Below are positions 52,735 through 63,295 of a stretch of 64,000 nucleotides of DNA, piece after piece. Position 1 is the stretch's first letter. Each line of letters opens with the position of its first letter. A program made the position numbers and the translations under genes. The stretch comes from Silene conica (taxonomy: Eukaryota > Streptophyta > Magnoliopsida > Caryophyllales > Caryophyllaceae). The DNA lies in the NCBI GenBank assembly GCA_029255685.2, contig CM055315.2, forward strand, positions 33,175,501-33,239,500. The letters are read 5' to 3'. Under the pieces are notes generated by a model. It made no database searches. It saw only the letters and a program-made list of their open reading frames with translations, and had not been told where the DNA came from.

Positions 52735-54090
52735 TTCTGGTCAATCAGTTACTCTCTATATCGAGGAAACCATTCTAGATATGATCAATTTCTAGTACGG
52801 CCTGTAAGACACCTTGCAAAGAGTGGGTGATTATAATAGTAAAAGAGAATTGGTGACGCACACTTATCTCGGACAAGTGGGAGATTGTTGGAGTGAGCAT
52901 CCTCAACAATAGTTGTGATCACGTGATTTAACGATCGCACCTAAATTTCATACATAGAGAATACGCAAGGGATGATTCTCACATATAGTCATCTGATCAA
53001 CATAAATCAATAACGGTTGGCTAGCTGGAGTTTGACGTTATTGTCGTATGACGGTGGTGATCAGATGATCCCTTCAGGTCACACCTCTAGAGCAGATCCC
53101 AAAACAGAAAAGTTAATCGATCGTATGTCGATACAATTGTTTAAATCCTTAATTTGTACGATATGAGAAAATGGAATCTTATTTAATATGACTAAATAAA
53201 GATTTAATATTAGTGAATAAAACGTTATTTTACTAATTATTAATCGATGTTTATGAAAAATGAGAAATTAGAAAAATCGATTAATTGTAATTACAAAAGG
53301 TATAAGTTATGATTAAATTGAGTTTTACATATATATAATTATGAATTACATGTACAAGTCATCCATTGTTATTAATTTTATATTAAAGTATTTAATTCGA
53401 TTAATATACAATAAAATGCCTAGTGACATGTAAATGCCACACATGATTTTTATACAATTGACAAAATATAAAACATAAAATAGAATCCATTTTATGTACC
53501 ATGGGGGCCGGCCATATGAAGAGAAAAAAGGAAGAAAAATAAAAATGAGATTTTATATTTGATATGACTTATCACATAAAAAGTGTAAAATAACTTTTTG
53601 CATTTTTTATGTTTTGATAAGATGAAAAGGTGATAGTGTAATAATGTCACTATCACCCCTTCCCCCTTCTCAAGGTGGTCGGCTACCAAGTCTCTTAAGA
53701 GGGCTTTTTGCTCTCTTAAAATTATTCATAGTTGTCTCATAAAAAATGTTGTTGGAACATATCTCTCTTAAAAACATAAATAGTTTATGTAATCTTTCTC
53801 TCTAAAATCTAATATACTATAATATTTACTAGTTTAGTAAATAACATATTAGATTACTAAATAAGGTATTCTACTATATATTATTAGACTATGATTTTAG
53901 TCGAGTTTTGGGTGAAACCTGGGTGCGTTCTTGCTAGGAGGATCTTGCGATCTAAAGTTCATCCTTTGTATTGGAAACTCAAGATCAAAACATTGAAAAG
54001 AGTCCAATTTTGCCCAAATATTTTCCGTAAACACAATGTAAGGAAAATCCCTTTTAAGTTTTGTTTTTCATGTACTAGGTCCTTAAATTA
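52735..54090 (+). mobile_element. Diverged Copia 3' region and LTR (copy 4)
   Basis: 52735-52885 matches the family's 3' untranslated region, including GACAAGTGGGAGAT just before an LTR start TGTTGGAGTGAGCATCC at 52886. LTR-like blocks (AATAACGGTTGGCTAGC, GGCCGGCC near 53507, GGGTGCGTTCTTGCTAGG near 53922) continue to about 54090. The right end is not clear, and no pol is attached. Confidence 0.7.
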
Positions 54091-54102
54091 ATGAGTTAAT
54101 TT

Positions 54103-54530
54103 GAACATAAATATGATTTATGAGGTATATGAAACCAACAAATTTGACGTTGGAAGCGGGGGATGACAAAGTCACATTTTCGAAGAATAACACATTTAAA
54201 GCTCCAATGAGTCAAGAGTCGGTCTATTGTCTTTATATTTTCGATTCTTATGTTATGCCTCGTACTTTGCTAATGAACTTTTATAAGGTAGATTCTTGTG
54301 TTGATTCTTTGATAGGTGGCTATGCTAAGGGCTAGTGCCAAGGGATGCAATTCTTGGAAGGACTTTGAGGGGATTGCTAGTTTGAAAAATGTCGGAATGA
54401 GCTTGAATGTTACCGAGCTCAAGGGCAAGGGATGATTCCGTCTCTTAGCCATTTTGGTCGTGCTGGACGTGAAACTGACCCTTCTTGGGAGGCAACCCAA
54501 GCTATTTTATTGTTTTTACTTCAATTTCAA
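54103..54530 (+). pseudogene. Athila-like Gypsy remnant, pol region and intergenic hairpin
   Basis: A frame at 54120-54335 has LTLEAGDDKVTFSKNNTF, weakly like the segment after the protease in Athila polyproteins. The text then jumps to a 3'-terminal stretch with the inverted repeat CTTGGGAGGCAACCCAAG (54484-54501), often seen downstream of coding regions in Athila-type elements. The remnant is internally deleted. Confidence 0.5.
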
Positions 54531-54755
54531 CAACTTAATTGTTTTGCTAGATACTAATAAAATGTTTAGGCTAGTTTATTTATAGTTTTGTTTGTTGATT
54601 TGTAGGTTCATGCATGTTCAAGAGAGTATGATGAAAGTTTCGCGCTTCCCCAAACACCAAATCTGTTTAGGGACGTAACTTTTACAGAAATTGAGAAAAA
54701 GAAAAGGCAAAGTTGCACGCAAACCAAGAAGCTCAAAATCGCCTAAAGTCGGTCA

Positions 54756-54786
54756 ACCCCAATCGGGGCTGGTGTCCCTGATCGGG
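54756..54786 (+). repeat. Paired ATCGGGG palindromes
   Basis: CCCCAATCGGGG at 54756 and CCCTGATCGGGG at 54775, 19 bp apart, in the leader between the Athila remnant and its next frame. Confidence 0.75.
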
Positions 54787-54839
54787 GATGTGGATTTCTA
54801 ATTTTTTGTGTTTTAATTAAAACACAATTTCAGCTAATT

Positions 54840-55113
54840 ATTTCTTCTCATTTTCTCACTTTAACAGTACCTTCTTCTTACTCTACTCTCTTTAGTTCTC
54901 ACATTTTCACCTCAAATCACTTCAAAACTTAGTTTTTCCTTATCAAATTTGGGTTTTAATCACTCCTTTGCAATCACAAGGTAAGACTCTATGCTTTTCT
55001 CTTTACTTTCATCTTAATTTTTCTGATTTTACCACATTTCCCTAAACTTAATTCCATTTGGGGGTTTTTTATCCATATGGTTTTTAGGCTAGGAAATGCT
55101 AGACATATGTCCC
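54840..55113 (+). other. Athila-like leader, no gene
   Basis: Pyrimidine-rich sequence before the next frame, including a stretch that resembles an intron border (CACAAGGTAAGACTC near 54976). Confidence 0.45.
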
Positions 55114-55116
55114 TAA

Positions 55117-55413
55117 GGGTGTGTTTGGATTGAGAGAAATGGAGGGAAGTGGAGCGAAGGGAAAGGGAGGGATACAATTTCCATTGTTTGGTTACAATAT
55201 ATGGAAGGAAAGAAATGGAAGGGGAAGGAAATGGAAGGATTCAATTTCTCTCCATTAGACAAAACTATAATCTCTCCTTTGTTGGCAAGATTTGGAAGGA
55301 AAACAATCCAAACAACCCGACTTCATTCCCCCTCCCTTTCTCTTCTTTCCCTTTCCCTTCCCTCCATTCCCCTCCCCTTCCTTTCCCTCCCAATTTGTTA
55401 TCCAAACACGCCC
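55117..55413. mobile_element. Tourist-like MITE (PIF/Harbinger)
   Basis: 297 bp starting GGGTGTGTTTGGAT and ending ATCCAAACACGCCC, flanked by TAA (55114-55116, 55414-55416). Ends, duplication and purine/pyrimidine-rich interior are typical Tourist. The frames over it are artefacts. Confidence 0.9.
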
Positions 55414-55559
55414 TAAGTGTTTATAGGTTGAAATAGTTCGCTAGTTTGCCTTACATTGATTTATTTGGATGATTTTGAACTCCTAGGATAGTTTTATGTT
55501 TGCTTGAGGTAGTTTTATGCTGTATAAATTAGAGTTTTTGATGCATTTTTAGAAATTCC

Positions 55560-56535
55560 ATGGCTCCAAGGAAAGCAAGTGGACAACCTTCTAGGAAGAA
55601 ATCAAAGCATGCATCGGAAAGCTCAAGGAGGATAAATGATGTGGAGATGGATGAACATCCGGAGTGGCATGACAACGAGTTTCCGAGCATGGTATTTGGC
55701 TCGCTAACTCAACAGAACAATTGGTGTTTACATCGTCGAAAAGGTATGAAAGCAACTAAATTCATCAACCATGATTCTCTTAGGGAATTAGGAATTGACA
55801 ATCATGTAAAGTCGTTGTTTAGAGGGAGTAACATAGAGTATTGTTATGGCATGAATTGTAAACCTTTTTCCGAGATTACATTGAAATCCTTAAGCTCTTT
55901 TGAATTCCATAGATCGGAGAAGGAAGGATACATACTCAATGTTAGTTTCTCATTGTTTAATGAGAATTTTAATACTCTCTCCTATTCCATATTTTGTTCT
56001 CCTTTGGGTTGGGCACGAGGATTAAGGTGACGAATAAAAAAAGTGTAAAAAATTGGGTGGGGTTTGGTGATAGGAGAGAGGGATGAATAATTAGAAATTA
56101 AATAAGAATTTGGGGGCCACAAACATTAAATAAGTAATAAAATAGGAGTAAAAAGAGTTGGTGGGGTTTGGTAATAGGAGAGAGAAATGAATAAAATAAG
56201 AATAAAAGTTTCCAAAATAGGAAAGGGGAAGAAAACCTGAATAATCCGTTTTAGGAAATAGGGAAGAAAATATGGAATAGGAGGGAGTATGTCATTGGGT
56301 GCATTTACGGATATATTTGACCTTGCACATCATAACTTACATATCGATACCCCCGATGAGTATAATCCAATTCTTACTTGGCAAGCTATTAATCATCAAA
56401 CTTTTGTAGATTGATATCATGTGTGGTATCCAATGATTCACTACCCCGCTTTTAGAATTTGGCAACGTTTCATGGTTTGGACTTTCTTGGTTAGAAATGA
56501 GCCTCATTCAGTGAGGAGACTTGAGGTGAAATTTT
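55560..56535 (+). pseudogene. Athila-type ORF (plant retrotransposon ORF1-like), broken
   Basis: Starts with the basic stretch MAPRKASGQPSRKKSK. Further in are SLRELGIDNHVKSLF and FSLFNENF, then, past a MITE at 55976-56287, MSLGAFTDIFDLAHHNLHID. This resembles the ORF1-like protein of Athila elements; whether it counts as gag-like or env-like in this family is unclear to me. The frame is open up to the MITE and continues in the same frame after it, then meets TGA near 56412 and later stops. The TR-GAG element at 56635 cuts off the rest. Confidence 0.7.
55976..56287. mobile_element. Stowaway MITE inside the Athila-type ORF
   Basis: 312 bp with terminal repeats CTCTCTCCTATTCCATATTT and the inverse of CTCCCTCCTATTCCATATTT, flanked by TA (55974-55975, 56288-56289). 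Confidence 0.92.
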
Positions 56536-57463
56536 AGGTGCCTTTTTGAATGAGAATGGTGATAAGGGATGGGGTATCAATGTCCTTTACCATTTTCTCG
56601 TACACTTGACTACAAAACTCATGCTAAGAATGTGTGTAAAACCCCTCGCGAAAGCGGAAATTTAAATCACACAAAGTACTAAAAATGCAGCGGAATTTAA
56701 AACTTTTTAACAAAACTAAACATGCGAGGTGCTTTAGAAATCTAAACATGCGAAGGATAAAACATAAATAAGTATTAAGTACGATACAAAGCAGCCCGGG
56801 ATAGCATATCCCTACAGGTACCAAATACTGAAACGTAAGACTAAGGTCTAGCTACACGATAAGGTAAAAGTCAACGATGAAGGATCATCGCTCGCTAGCC
56901 TCAACGTAACCCCCTGCAAACAGCCTCATGTACCTACACACATACAACATGTGCGCCACAGTCAGTGGGGAGTGACTAGAGTGCTCCTAGCCACCTATTG
57001 TCAGTGACACACAACACATAAACATACAATATACTCCAGCATATATAAAACATGTGAAGCATACAAATCTCAATAACTGTCTCAACTATCATGCCATACT
57101 AATGCATAGCTCTCAACCCAACTTCATAAACCGTTAGGAAGAAGAGCCGGTCTCCCTACTGGTTACCCAGTCGGGGGGTCTTTCAGTCCAACTATTTATG
57201 AAACCGATCGAAGAGTCACCCAATGCCTTGGATGAACAATACTAAAGTCAAACATCAGACTCATCATTCAATATCATCTTAAACATCATCACAAACATCT
57301 AGATCTGACACCGTACCGTTACTAGGCAAGCAGATACTAAACAATCAGCAAGTATAAGGTTCAGCGGTCAACTTAAGACATAACCTATATACCCAAATAT
57401 TCAGCAAGTATATAACACAGTACCCCTACTCAGGCAAGTATATACCAATCAATACACACACGC

Positions 57464-57731
57464 GAACCACCCACGGAGGGGTTCGACCACAACACTGAAC
57501 CACCCACGGAGGGGTTCAACACAGAGAAAGACAGAACCACCCACGGAGGGGTTCGTCGGGAAGGCAGAACCACCCACGTAGGGGTTCGCACGAAGGAATC
57601 AGAACCACCCACGGAGGGGTTCGACACGGAGAAAGCAGAACCACCCACGTAGGGGTTCGCACGAAGAAGACAGAACCACCCACGGAGGGGTTCGTCCGAA
57701 CAAACACGATGAACCACCCACGGAGGGGTTC
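57464..57731 (-). repeat. Eight-copy hairpin repeat in the LTR of the gag-only element
   Basis: Plus-strand unit GAACCACCCACGGAGGGGTTC (21 bp, arms GAACC and GGTTC) at 57464, 57497, 57534, 57567, 57602, 57638, 57673 and 57711, periods 33-38 bp. Two units have GTA in place of GGA. Spacers of 12-17 bp vary. It occupies the interval between the two GNRA-type motifs, where the intact Tekay element has its unrelated stem-loop array. Confidence 0.93.
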
Positions 57732-60065
57732 AACAACCAAATCTCCAAAGGAGGCTATTCAATACACTACAATCAATTCTTTGAATACAACACTCAGCAC
57801 TTAATTGACCCCGGGAACTAAGACGAGGGAGAGCCGGTTTCCCTTTCGGTTGCCCGACCGGGGGGTCTCTATCCTCACTTCATTCCCGAACCAATATAGT
57901 GCCGCCCGAACTCCGGGGACCTCAAACACACATACAAGTATAAGAGAAAAGCCAATTTCAATGGAGTTTTTTCTAAACAACTGCTATATATTAAAAATCT
58001 TAGACCAATAAGAATTATAAACGGACATTTAAGAATTAACTAATTTTAGACAAGTAACTAACTACTTTACTAAATCTTAGTTAGCTCAAATATATTTCAC
58101 TAAGTATTTGATTACGTCCTAATTAACCGGTTCAACCGATAAAGGAAATAAACACGATTGAAATTAAACTTCGTATTATATTACTTATATTTTATACGGG
58201 AAAATCGACTAACTAATTAAATTATTTCAACAAGCTTCAAATAAGACCGTAACCCATTACTAATTCGTAACGATTTCTAACGTATTATATTTAAACGTAA
58301 ACAAGCTAGCAAGCACGTACGTAAACTAATTAATTCAAGCAGGCTAGCAAGCACGTACGTAAAATAATTATAAAATAATCAAATAATAATAAAATAATAA
58401 TAATAATAATGTGTCATATGGTTTCAATCATACGAACGTAGTATTAAGTAATTAATAATAGTAGTACTCCGTATGTAGTTGTAAGTAACCGTAGTAGTAT
58501 TAAGTAGCTTATTAGTAATAGTAGTAACTTAATAAATAATAGTAGTTTGCTATAGTATAGAGTAGTAGTAATTGTAGTACACACATAGTAGTTAAATGTA
58601 GTAAAAGCGTAATAATTGTAGTAATAGAAAGAAGGAATTATGCAGTAGCAGTAGGTAACAATCACGAACACTTCAGTAGCATTTATCAAACATGAACAGC
58701 AGCAGTAGAAAATCACGAGTGGTAACAACAGAACAGTAATGACAATAAGGCCGTACACAGTGCAGCGGCACTACTACAGCGTTAAGGCCGTGGCAGCAAC
58801 CGTACAACGCAGCAGCAGAACCGCATCAGACCAGAACAGTATAGCATCGAGTAGGAAGTGCATATAACCGTATATAAGTGCAGTGGCAGCCGTGTAAGAG
58901 CAATGGACGCAACTATGCAACAGATTTGATAAGAAGAGAATTATTTTGCCTGAGTGTCAATAATTACATAGCAACCCATATATAACAAAGAGACCCTAGA
59001 TTAGCTAACTTACAATCCTAGTGGATATGCAATACTACAAGTAGCAACAGGGATGCTGCAAAATAGCCACTGATATAACAACATTGACTGAGTATGTGCA
59101 AAACGACCGTAGGATATTTGACACAATCTAATACTATGTACAACCACAAACAACCACAATAATTTATAGTAGTATGACAGTGCAGAGTAAGGGCACTAGA
59201 AGTAGTAAGCACATTAACAGCCACAAAAGACCATACTAGCTATAACATTAAACATAGCAACAAAACGCAGGAAAGGAATGGAGAACCATAACTATTACAA
59301 CATATACCGAGCTACAATTGGCGACAGTCACAGCTTTGATCAGAACAACGGCAAACAACAGCAGTGACAAGTTAAACAGGGCGATGCAGCAGCGTAATAG
59401 TAGTTCAACAACAACAGTAACAATTCGACGGTACGTAAATGGTAGCGTATCAGTGGCAGAAGAGCAGTAACAGTTTCTGACAGTAACGAGAGGCAAGAGT
59501 AATACACAAATAACCAGCATTAATTAACCACATTTTTTTAGTCGAAAAACATGAATATGTGACGGATATAAACTACCATAAACTATTAAACATAAATCTC
59601 ACATAATTTCACCTAAACAACCAGAAAATCACATGTCTAATTAATTTAAGACAAAGGCCGAGTTTCTCATTATCGTCACCTTTACTCCGCGAATGCTCCG
59701 GTTTACTCTTCAAGGATCACGAGTCCTTCCTCCGGGTTGTTATTAGCTCCACCTAAAAGCACAAAAACACGGATTAAGGGGTAATTTCGTGATTAGGGAA
59801 AAACAGTCCCGAAATGAAGTTTCACGAAATTGAAATTGAAAGTGATGGAAAGATCATAAATCTCGCGAGGATTCCGAATATGTAACTTTTACCTCGATAC
59901 GAGTTCGGGGAGGCCTCGAGATGATGATTTGAAGCTTGAGAAATGATATGAAAATGGTGTTGGAGTTCTACTGTGAAATGAAATAAGGTAGGAGGGTTTT
60001 GTCGATGGAAGAGGTTTAAGGTAGGGTTTTAAGTTGTCCTTTCACCTTTATTGAGTCGGGTTTCC

Positions 60066-60071
60066 TTTATA
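60066..60071 (-). promoter_or_regulatory. Putative TATA box of the gag-only element LTR
   Basis: TATAAA on the minus strand (context TTGTATAAAGG), about 190 bp into the LTR. Confidence 0.5.
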
Positions 60072-60261
60072 CAAGCGAAACGGGAAAAGTGAAGCGGTTT
60101 GATATAAAATGAACAAGGCATCTTAAGCTTAAACGATTTTTAAGACGAACTTAACGGAAACCTTAAAAATATAAATTACGATTATTATTAAATTATTATT
60201 AAATTCCGTAAATTACTTTATTTTAATAAAATAGTCCTTTACGAAAATACGGGCTGTTACA

Positions 60262-61912
60262 ATCACCCCATCTTTCAAAAAGTTTCGTCCTCGAAACTTG
60301 AAAGCAGTAACAAGGACAAGGTTAACAGATCAAAGTTTTCACTTAACTTGTTTTACAAACTTAGGTTTCTTTCAAAGATTCCAAACGATTTTTCCAAGGC
60401 ACAAGTCTTCGTCAATGGACGTTGGGGTTCTCGTTGTACATTCAAGAGCCCGACATTCCAAATCTGAGACAAGTCCCAAAATTAAATAAATTAAAGTTTA
60501 AAATTTAGATCGATCCGGTGTCGGTAAGCATTGTTCAGGTTATCAGACGTCTCCAATAACGAGTTCAACGACAAATCGACGCTTAGATTAATCAAATTAC
60601 AAGATATGCAATTCTTTAAAACCGGGTTTTCTTGGAAAATCATCACTGAAACCTGTTAAAGTTGAGAGATTACCCATTTCCTTAACCAAAATACTTTTGA
60701 AAACGAGTTTTTATATCAAAACTTACAGAAAGAGCAAGGTTGTGAAACTCAACAAGTTGCAATTGACCGAGAGGAGGATAGTTTAGCGAATTTACAGGTG
60801 CACAAAAGAGAATCGGTGCACGAGAGAAATTATGTTTTAGAACAAATGATTCCATAGGCTCGGTTTTCTCGAAATTCTCACAAGGTTCTCATCTCTCTCT
60901 CCCCAAATCAAGCACTCTGATTACGGCTTTTGGTAGATCTTTTCCTTAAACGACTCAAAATTACTCTAACCATGAATGAGACTTAATTACATTGCTTCTC
61001 ACACAGCCTTTCACAAGCGGTCCTGAACCTCTAACTCAACTTCTAGGGATAAGCTGACATCCTCAAGTTCAGACTCATCACTATAACATGGGCAGTCACA
61101 ATAAGGCTTTACAAAAGTCACAACTCCCAAATCCTCAAGTAGCATTGAAAGACAAGTCCTTTGATATGATACACTCACGGTGTCATACAATACAAGCATT
61201 CCTCAAAATAAGTAAGTTACCATTATCCCAGTTCAAATCATTCCTAAGGCTTGGGTATCCAATTTCTAAGATTCCTCAAATGACATTTGCATCTTACTTC
61301 CAAATTACTATTAAGTCAATTAGTTTTCACCTCCAAACAAGTTATTCCAAATTGTCCACATATCAATGGTGCATCATCCAGTTCATCAAGTACTTCTCTA
61401 GGCAAACGTTGAGATTCACTAAATAATTCAGGTTCTAGCATTTAGTCAACTCCACAAGTCAAGTCGTAACCGACTCCACAATCTCACTCTGTCACTAAAA
61501 GCTCTCGTTCCTCAAATATATGGGTCTCTCTACATCTAGTACTTCCTCAAGATTAAGCGTCACTAACTCACTTCATTCAAGTATTTGGCATCAACACCAT
61601 CTAAAGCATGTTCCTCTAAATTCACCCAAACTCCAAGTATTTCTTTTAAATTCCCAAATGGTACTTCCAAACCTACCAATACTCACATCTCAATAGTGTC
61701 ACCACATCTAAGTTCCACCGATAGTCATGTATAAAACTCTACTCAACAAAGCATTTCCTCAACCACTTCCACTCTCTCAATTAGTAACATACTAACCCTA
61801 GGATCACCATATCACGTCTCAAAATATCTCACAGGTTTTCCTTAACAACAATATGTCCCAAAACACGTATTGCGGTTAACCTAAAGGATTCCTCTAAGTC
61901 CATAAAAGTAAG
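60262..61912 (-). other. Internal region without coding capacity
   Basis: About 1.65 kb between gag and the 3' LTR, where a Tekay element would carry more than 3 kb of pol. I find no reverse transcriptase, RNase H or integrase motif on either strand. Immediately before the LTR are the conserved hairpin (60282-60297) and a purine-rich tract (60262-60272). Confidence 0.8.
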
Positions 61913-63130
61913 TTACTCACTCGAGCCAAGGAAGGATAAGTTCCAGCAATGGGGTTGAGCAAGGAAGTCATGTAAGTAGTTCCAAGATAAGATGGAAGAG
62001 ATTTCAAGAACAGATGTACACATGAAGGAAGGGATAAGACCTTGGGGTCTTAGAAGAAGATAGAAGGAAGAAGTCAATGGTGAAGACGTACCAGTAACCA
62101 ACTGAGGGCAAGTCTCTGCTGCAGCACGACTCATCACGAACACAGTACCCTTGGTCTTCGGTCCCTGGACAGCGGCAGTAGCGTTGTCAGCAATGTTCTT
62201 CTCGGGGCACTCAGCGGATAGGTGTCCGGGTTTCCTACAGTGATAGCACAATCGCGGTCTGCCCAAACGACGTGTACCCGAGTGGTGATCTCGACGTCGT
62301 CCAATATTCTGGGGTCCTTTGCCTCTGGAAGTAGCAGCTAAGGTAGAAAGTCCACCAGAGGGCACCAACTGCATCTTGTTAGCACGGGGAGAAGATGGTG
62401 AAGAAGTAAAGGGCTTCTTTCCTTGAGGGCAAGCTGGTGAAGAATCAGGTAGGGAGAGGGCTTGGGTCTCCTCATCTATAGCCTTAATTGAATTCTCGGC
62501 CCAAATAGCATCATCATACACCTCTACGAAAGAAGTAGAATCTCTGCGAATCATACTCTCGATGCGGGCACTTAACTTCCCTTTGTAGAAGTAGACTCTC
62601 TCGGATTCATCCCTTACGAACCGAGAAGCAAAGTGAGCTAACTGATTAAACTTGTCCGTGAACTCCTGTACTGTCATGTCTCCTTGCTTGAGATCCATGA
62701 ATTCATTCAATCTTTGCGAACGCAGCTCCTTAGGGTAGAAGCGGGCCTCAATCTTGTCTTTGAACGCGTCCCAATCAAACAACGGATCACCGAGGAAACT
62801 AGGGCCAGTAAGAAGCCACCAACGGTCTGCTTCAAGTGTCAAAAAGTGGGAGGCAAGTCGCACTCTATCCTCTCTGACGACCGAATACATCGAAAAGCTC
62901 TTCTCCATGTCACGAAACCACTCTGATAAGGTAACTGGGTCAACTTCGCCACCATAAGTCTTAGCATGACTCTTGGACATCCGGGAGGCGATCCAGGAAA
63001 AGCCACCAGGTCTGTGAGCTTCACTGCCAGGCGGGGGAGGAGGAACAGCTTCAGCCTGAACCCTTTGGTTCTCAAGGATTTGCCTAAGTGATTGCATTAT
63101 AGTATTCTCTGTGGCAGTGGTTCTCACCAT
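61913..63130 (-). CDS. Gag protein of the non-autonomous Tekay-related element
   Basis: 405 codons. It aligns end to end with the gag part of the intact element: the proline run at about residue 30, the capsid-like domain from SWIASRMSKSHAKTYGGE to about residue 220, a basic linker, and then one CCHC knuckle (C295/C298/H303/C308) where the intact relative has two. After KGTVFVMSRAAAE, the protease-equivalent region loses the DTGA motif and the frame ends 60 residues later. Gag is open and conserved, which suggests it is still used to form particles. The start ATG follows the primer site by about 150 bp, as in the relative. Confidence 0.92.
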   Translation of the reverse strand: MVRTTATENTIMQSLRQILENQRVQAEAVPPPPPGSEAHRPGGFSWIASRMSKSHAKTYGGEVDPVTLSEWFRDMEKSFSMYSVVREDRVRLASHFLTLEADRWWLLTGPSFLGDPLFDWDAFKDKIEARFYPKELRSQRLNEFMDLKQGDMTVQEFTDKFNQLAHFASRFVRDESERVYFYKGKLSARIESMIRRDSTSFVEVYDDAIWAENSIKAIDEETQALSLPDSSPACPQGKKPFTSSPSSPRANKMQLVPSGGLSTLAATSRGKGPQNIGRRRDHHSGTRRLGRPRLCYHCRKPGHLSAECPEKNIADNATAAVQGPKTKGTVFVMSRAAAETCPQLVTGTSSPLTSSFYLLLRPQGLIPSFMCTSVLEISSILSWNYLHDFLAQPHCWNLSFLGSSE

Positions 63131-63281
63131 CCTTCAAAAGAGAAAACGGTGTTAACCTAACAATTAACAATCACAACCAGTCTACAACTTGTCCTTAAGT
63201 CTACCCAAATCTCTCATTCATTATTTGATTAAATGGTCAAGTTAAGGTTGGGGATTACATGAGTGCGTCGGGAGCGATAAC

Positions 63282-63293
63282 GCTCTGATACCA
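63282..63293 (-). other. Primer-binding site, initiator Met tRNA
   Basis: TGGTATCAGAGC on the minus strand, 2 nt inside the 5' LTR end at 63296. Confidence 0.93.
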
Positions 63294-63295
63294 AC

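Larger units (their letters stand above)
56635..60261 (-). repeat. 3' LTR of the gag-only element
   Basis: 3627 bp. Contains both GNRA-type motifs (57141-57180, 57828-57867) and, between them, eight copies of a 21-bp hairpin repeat. Towards the LTR start are TAA/TAG-rich microsatellite stretches (58380-58640) and TACGTACGTGCTTGCT words. The TATA box is at 60066-60071. Confidence 0.93.

Noticed and set aside
55149-55436. Frame with FPLPFSSFPFPSLHS-like sequence
   Set aside because: Purine/pyrimidine-rich interior of the Tourist-like MITE at 55117-55413.
57464-57731. Resemblance to a CRISPR array (21-bp palindromic repeats with 12-17-bp spacers)
   Set aside because: Spacers are too short and related to each other, there are no cas genes, and the array lies in a plant retrotransposon LTR.
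57430-57740. Minus-strand frames with NPSVGGS/EPLRGWF repeats
   Set aside because: They translate the 21-bp hairpin repeat of the LTR in two frames at once; no independent sign of coding.
58444-59520. Hydrophobic minus-strand frames rich in Leu, Tyr and Val
   Set aside because: They come from AGTAGTA/AACAACAG-type low-complexity DNA inside the gag-only LTR.
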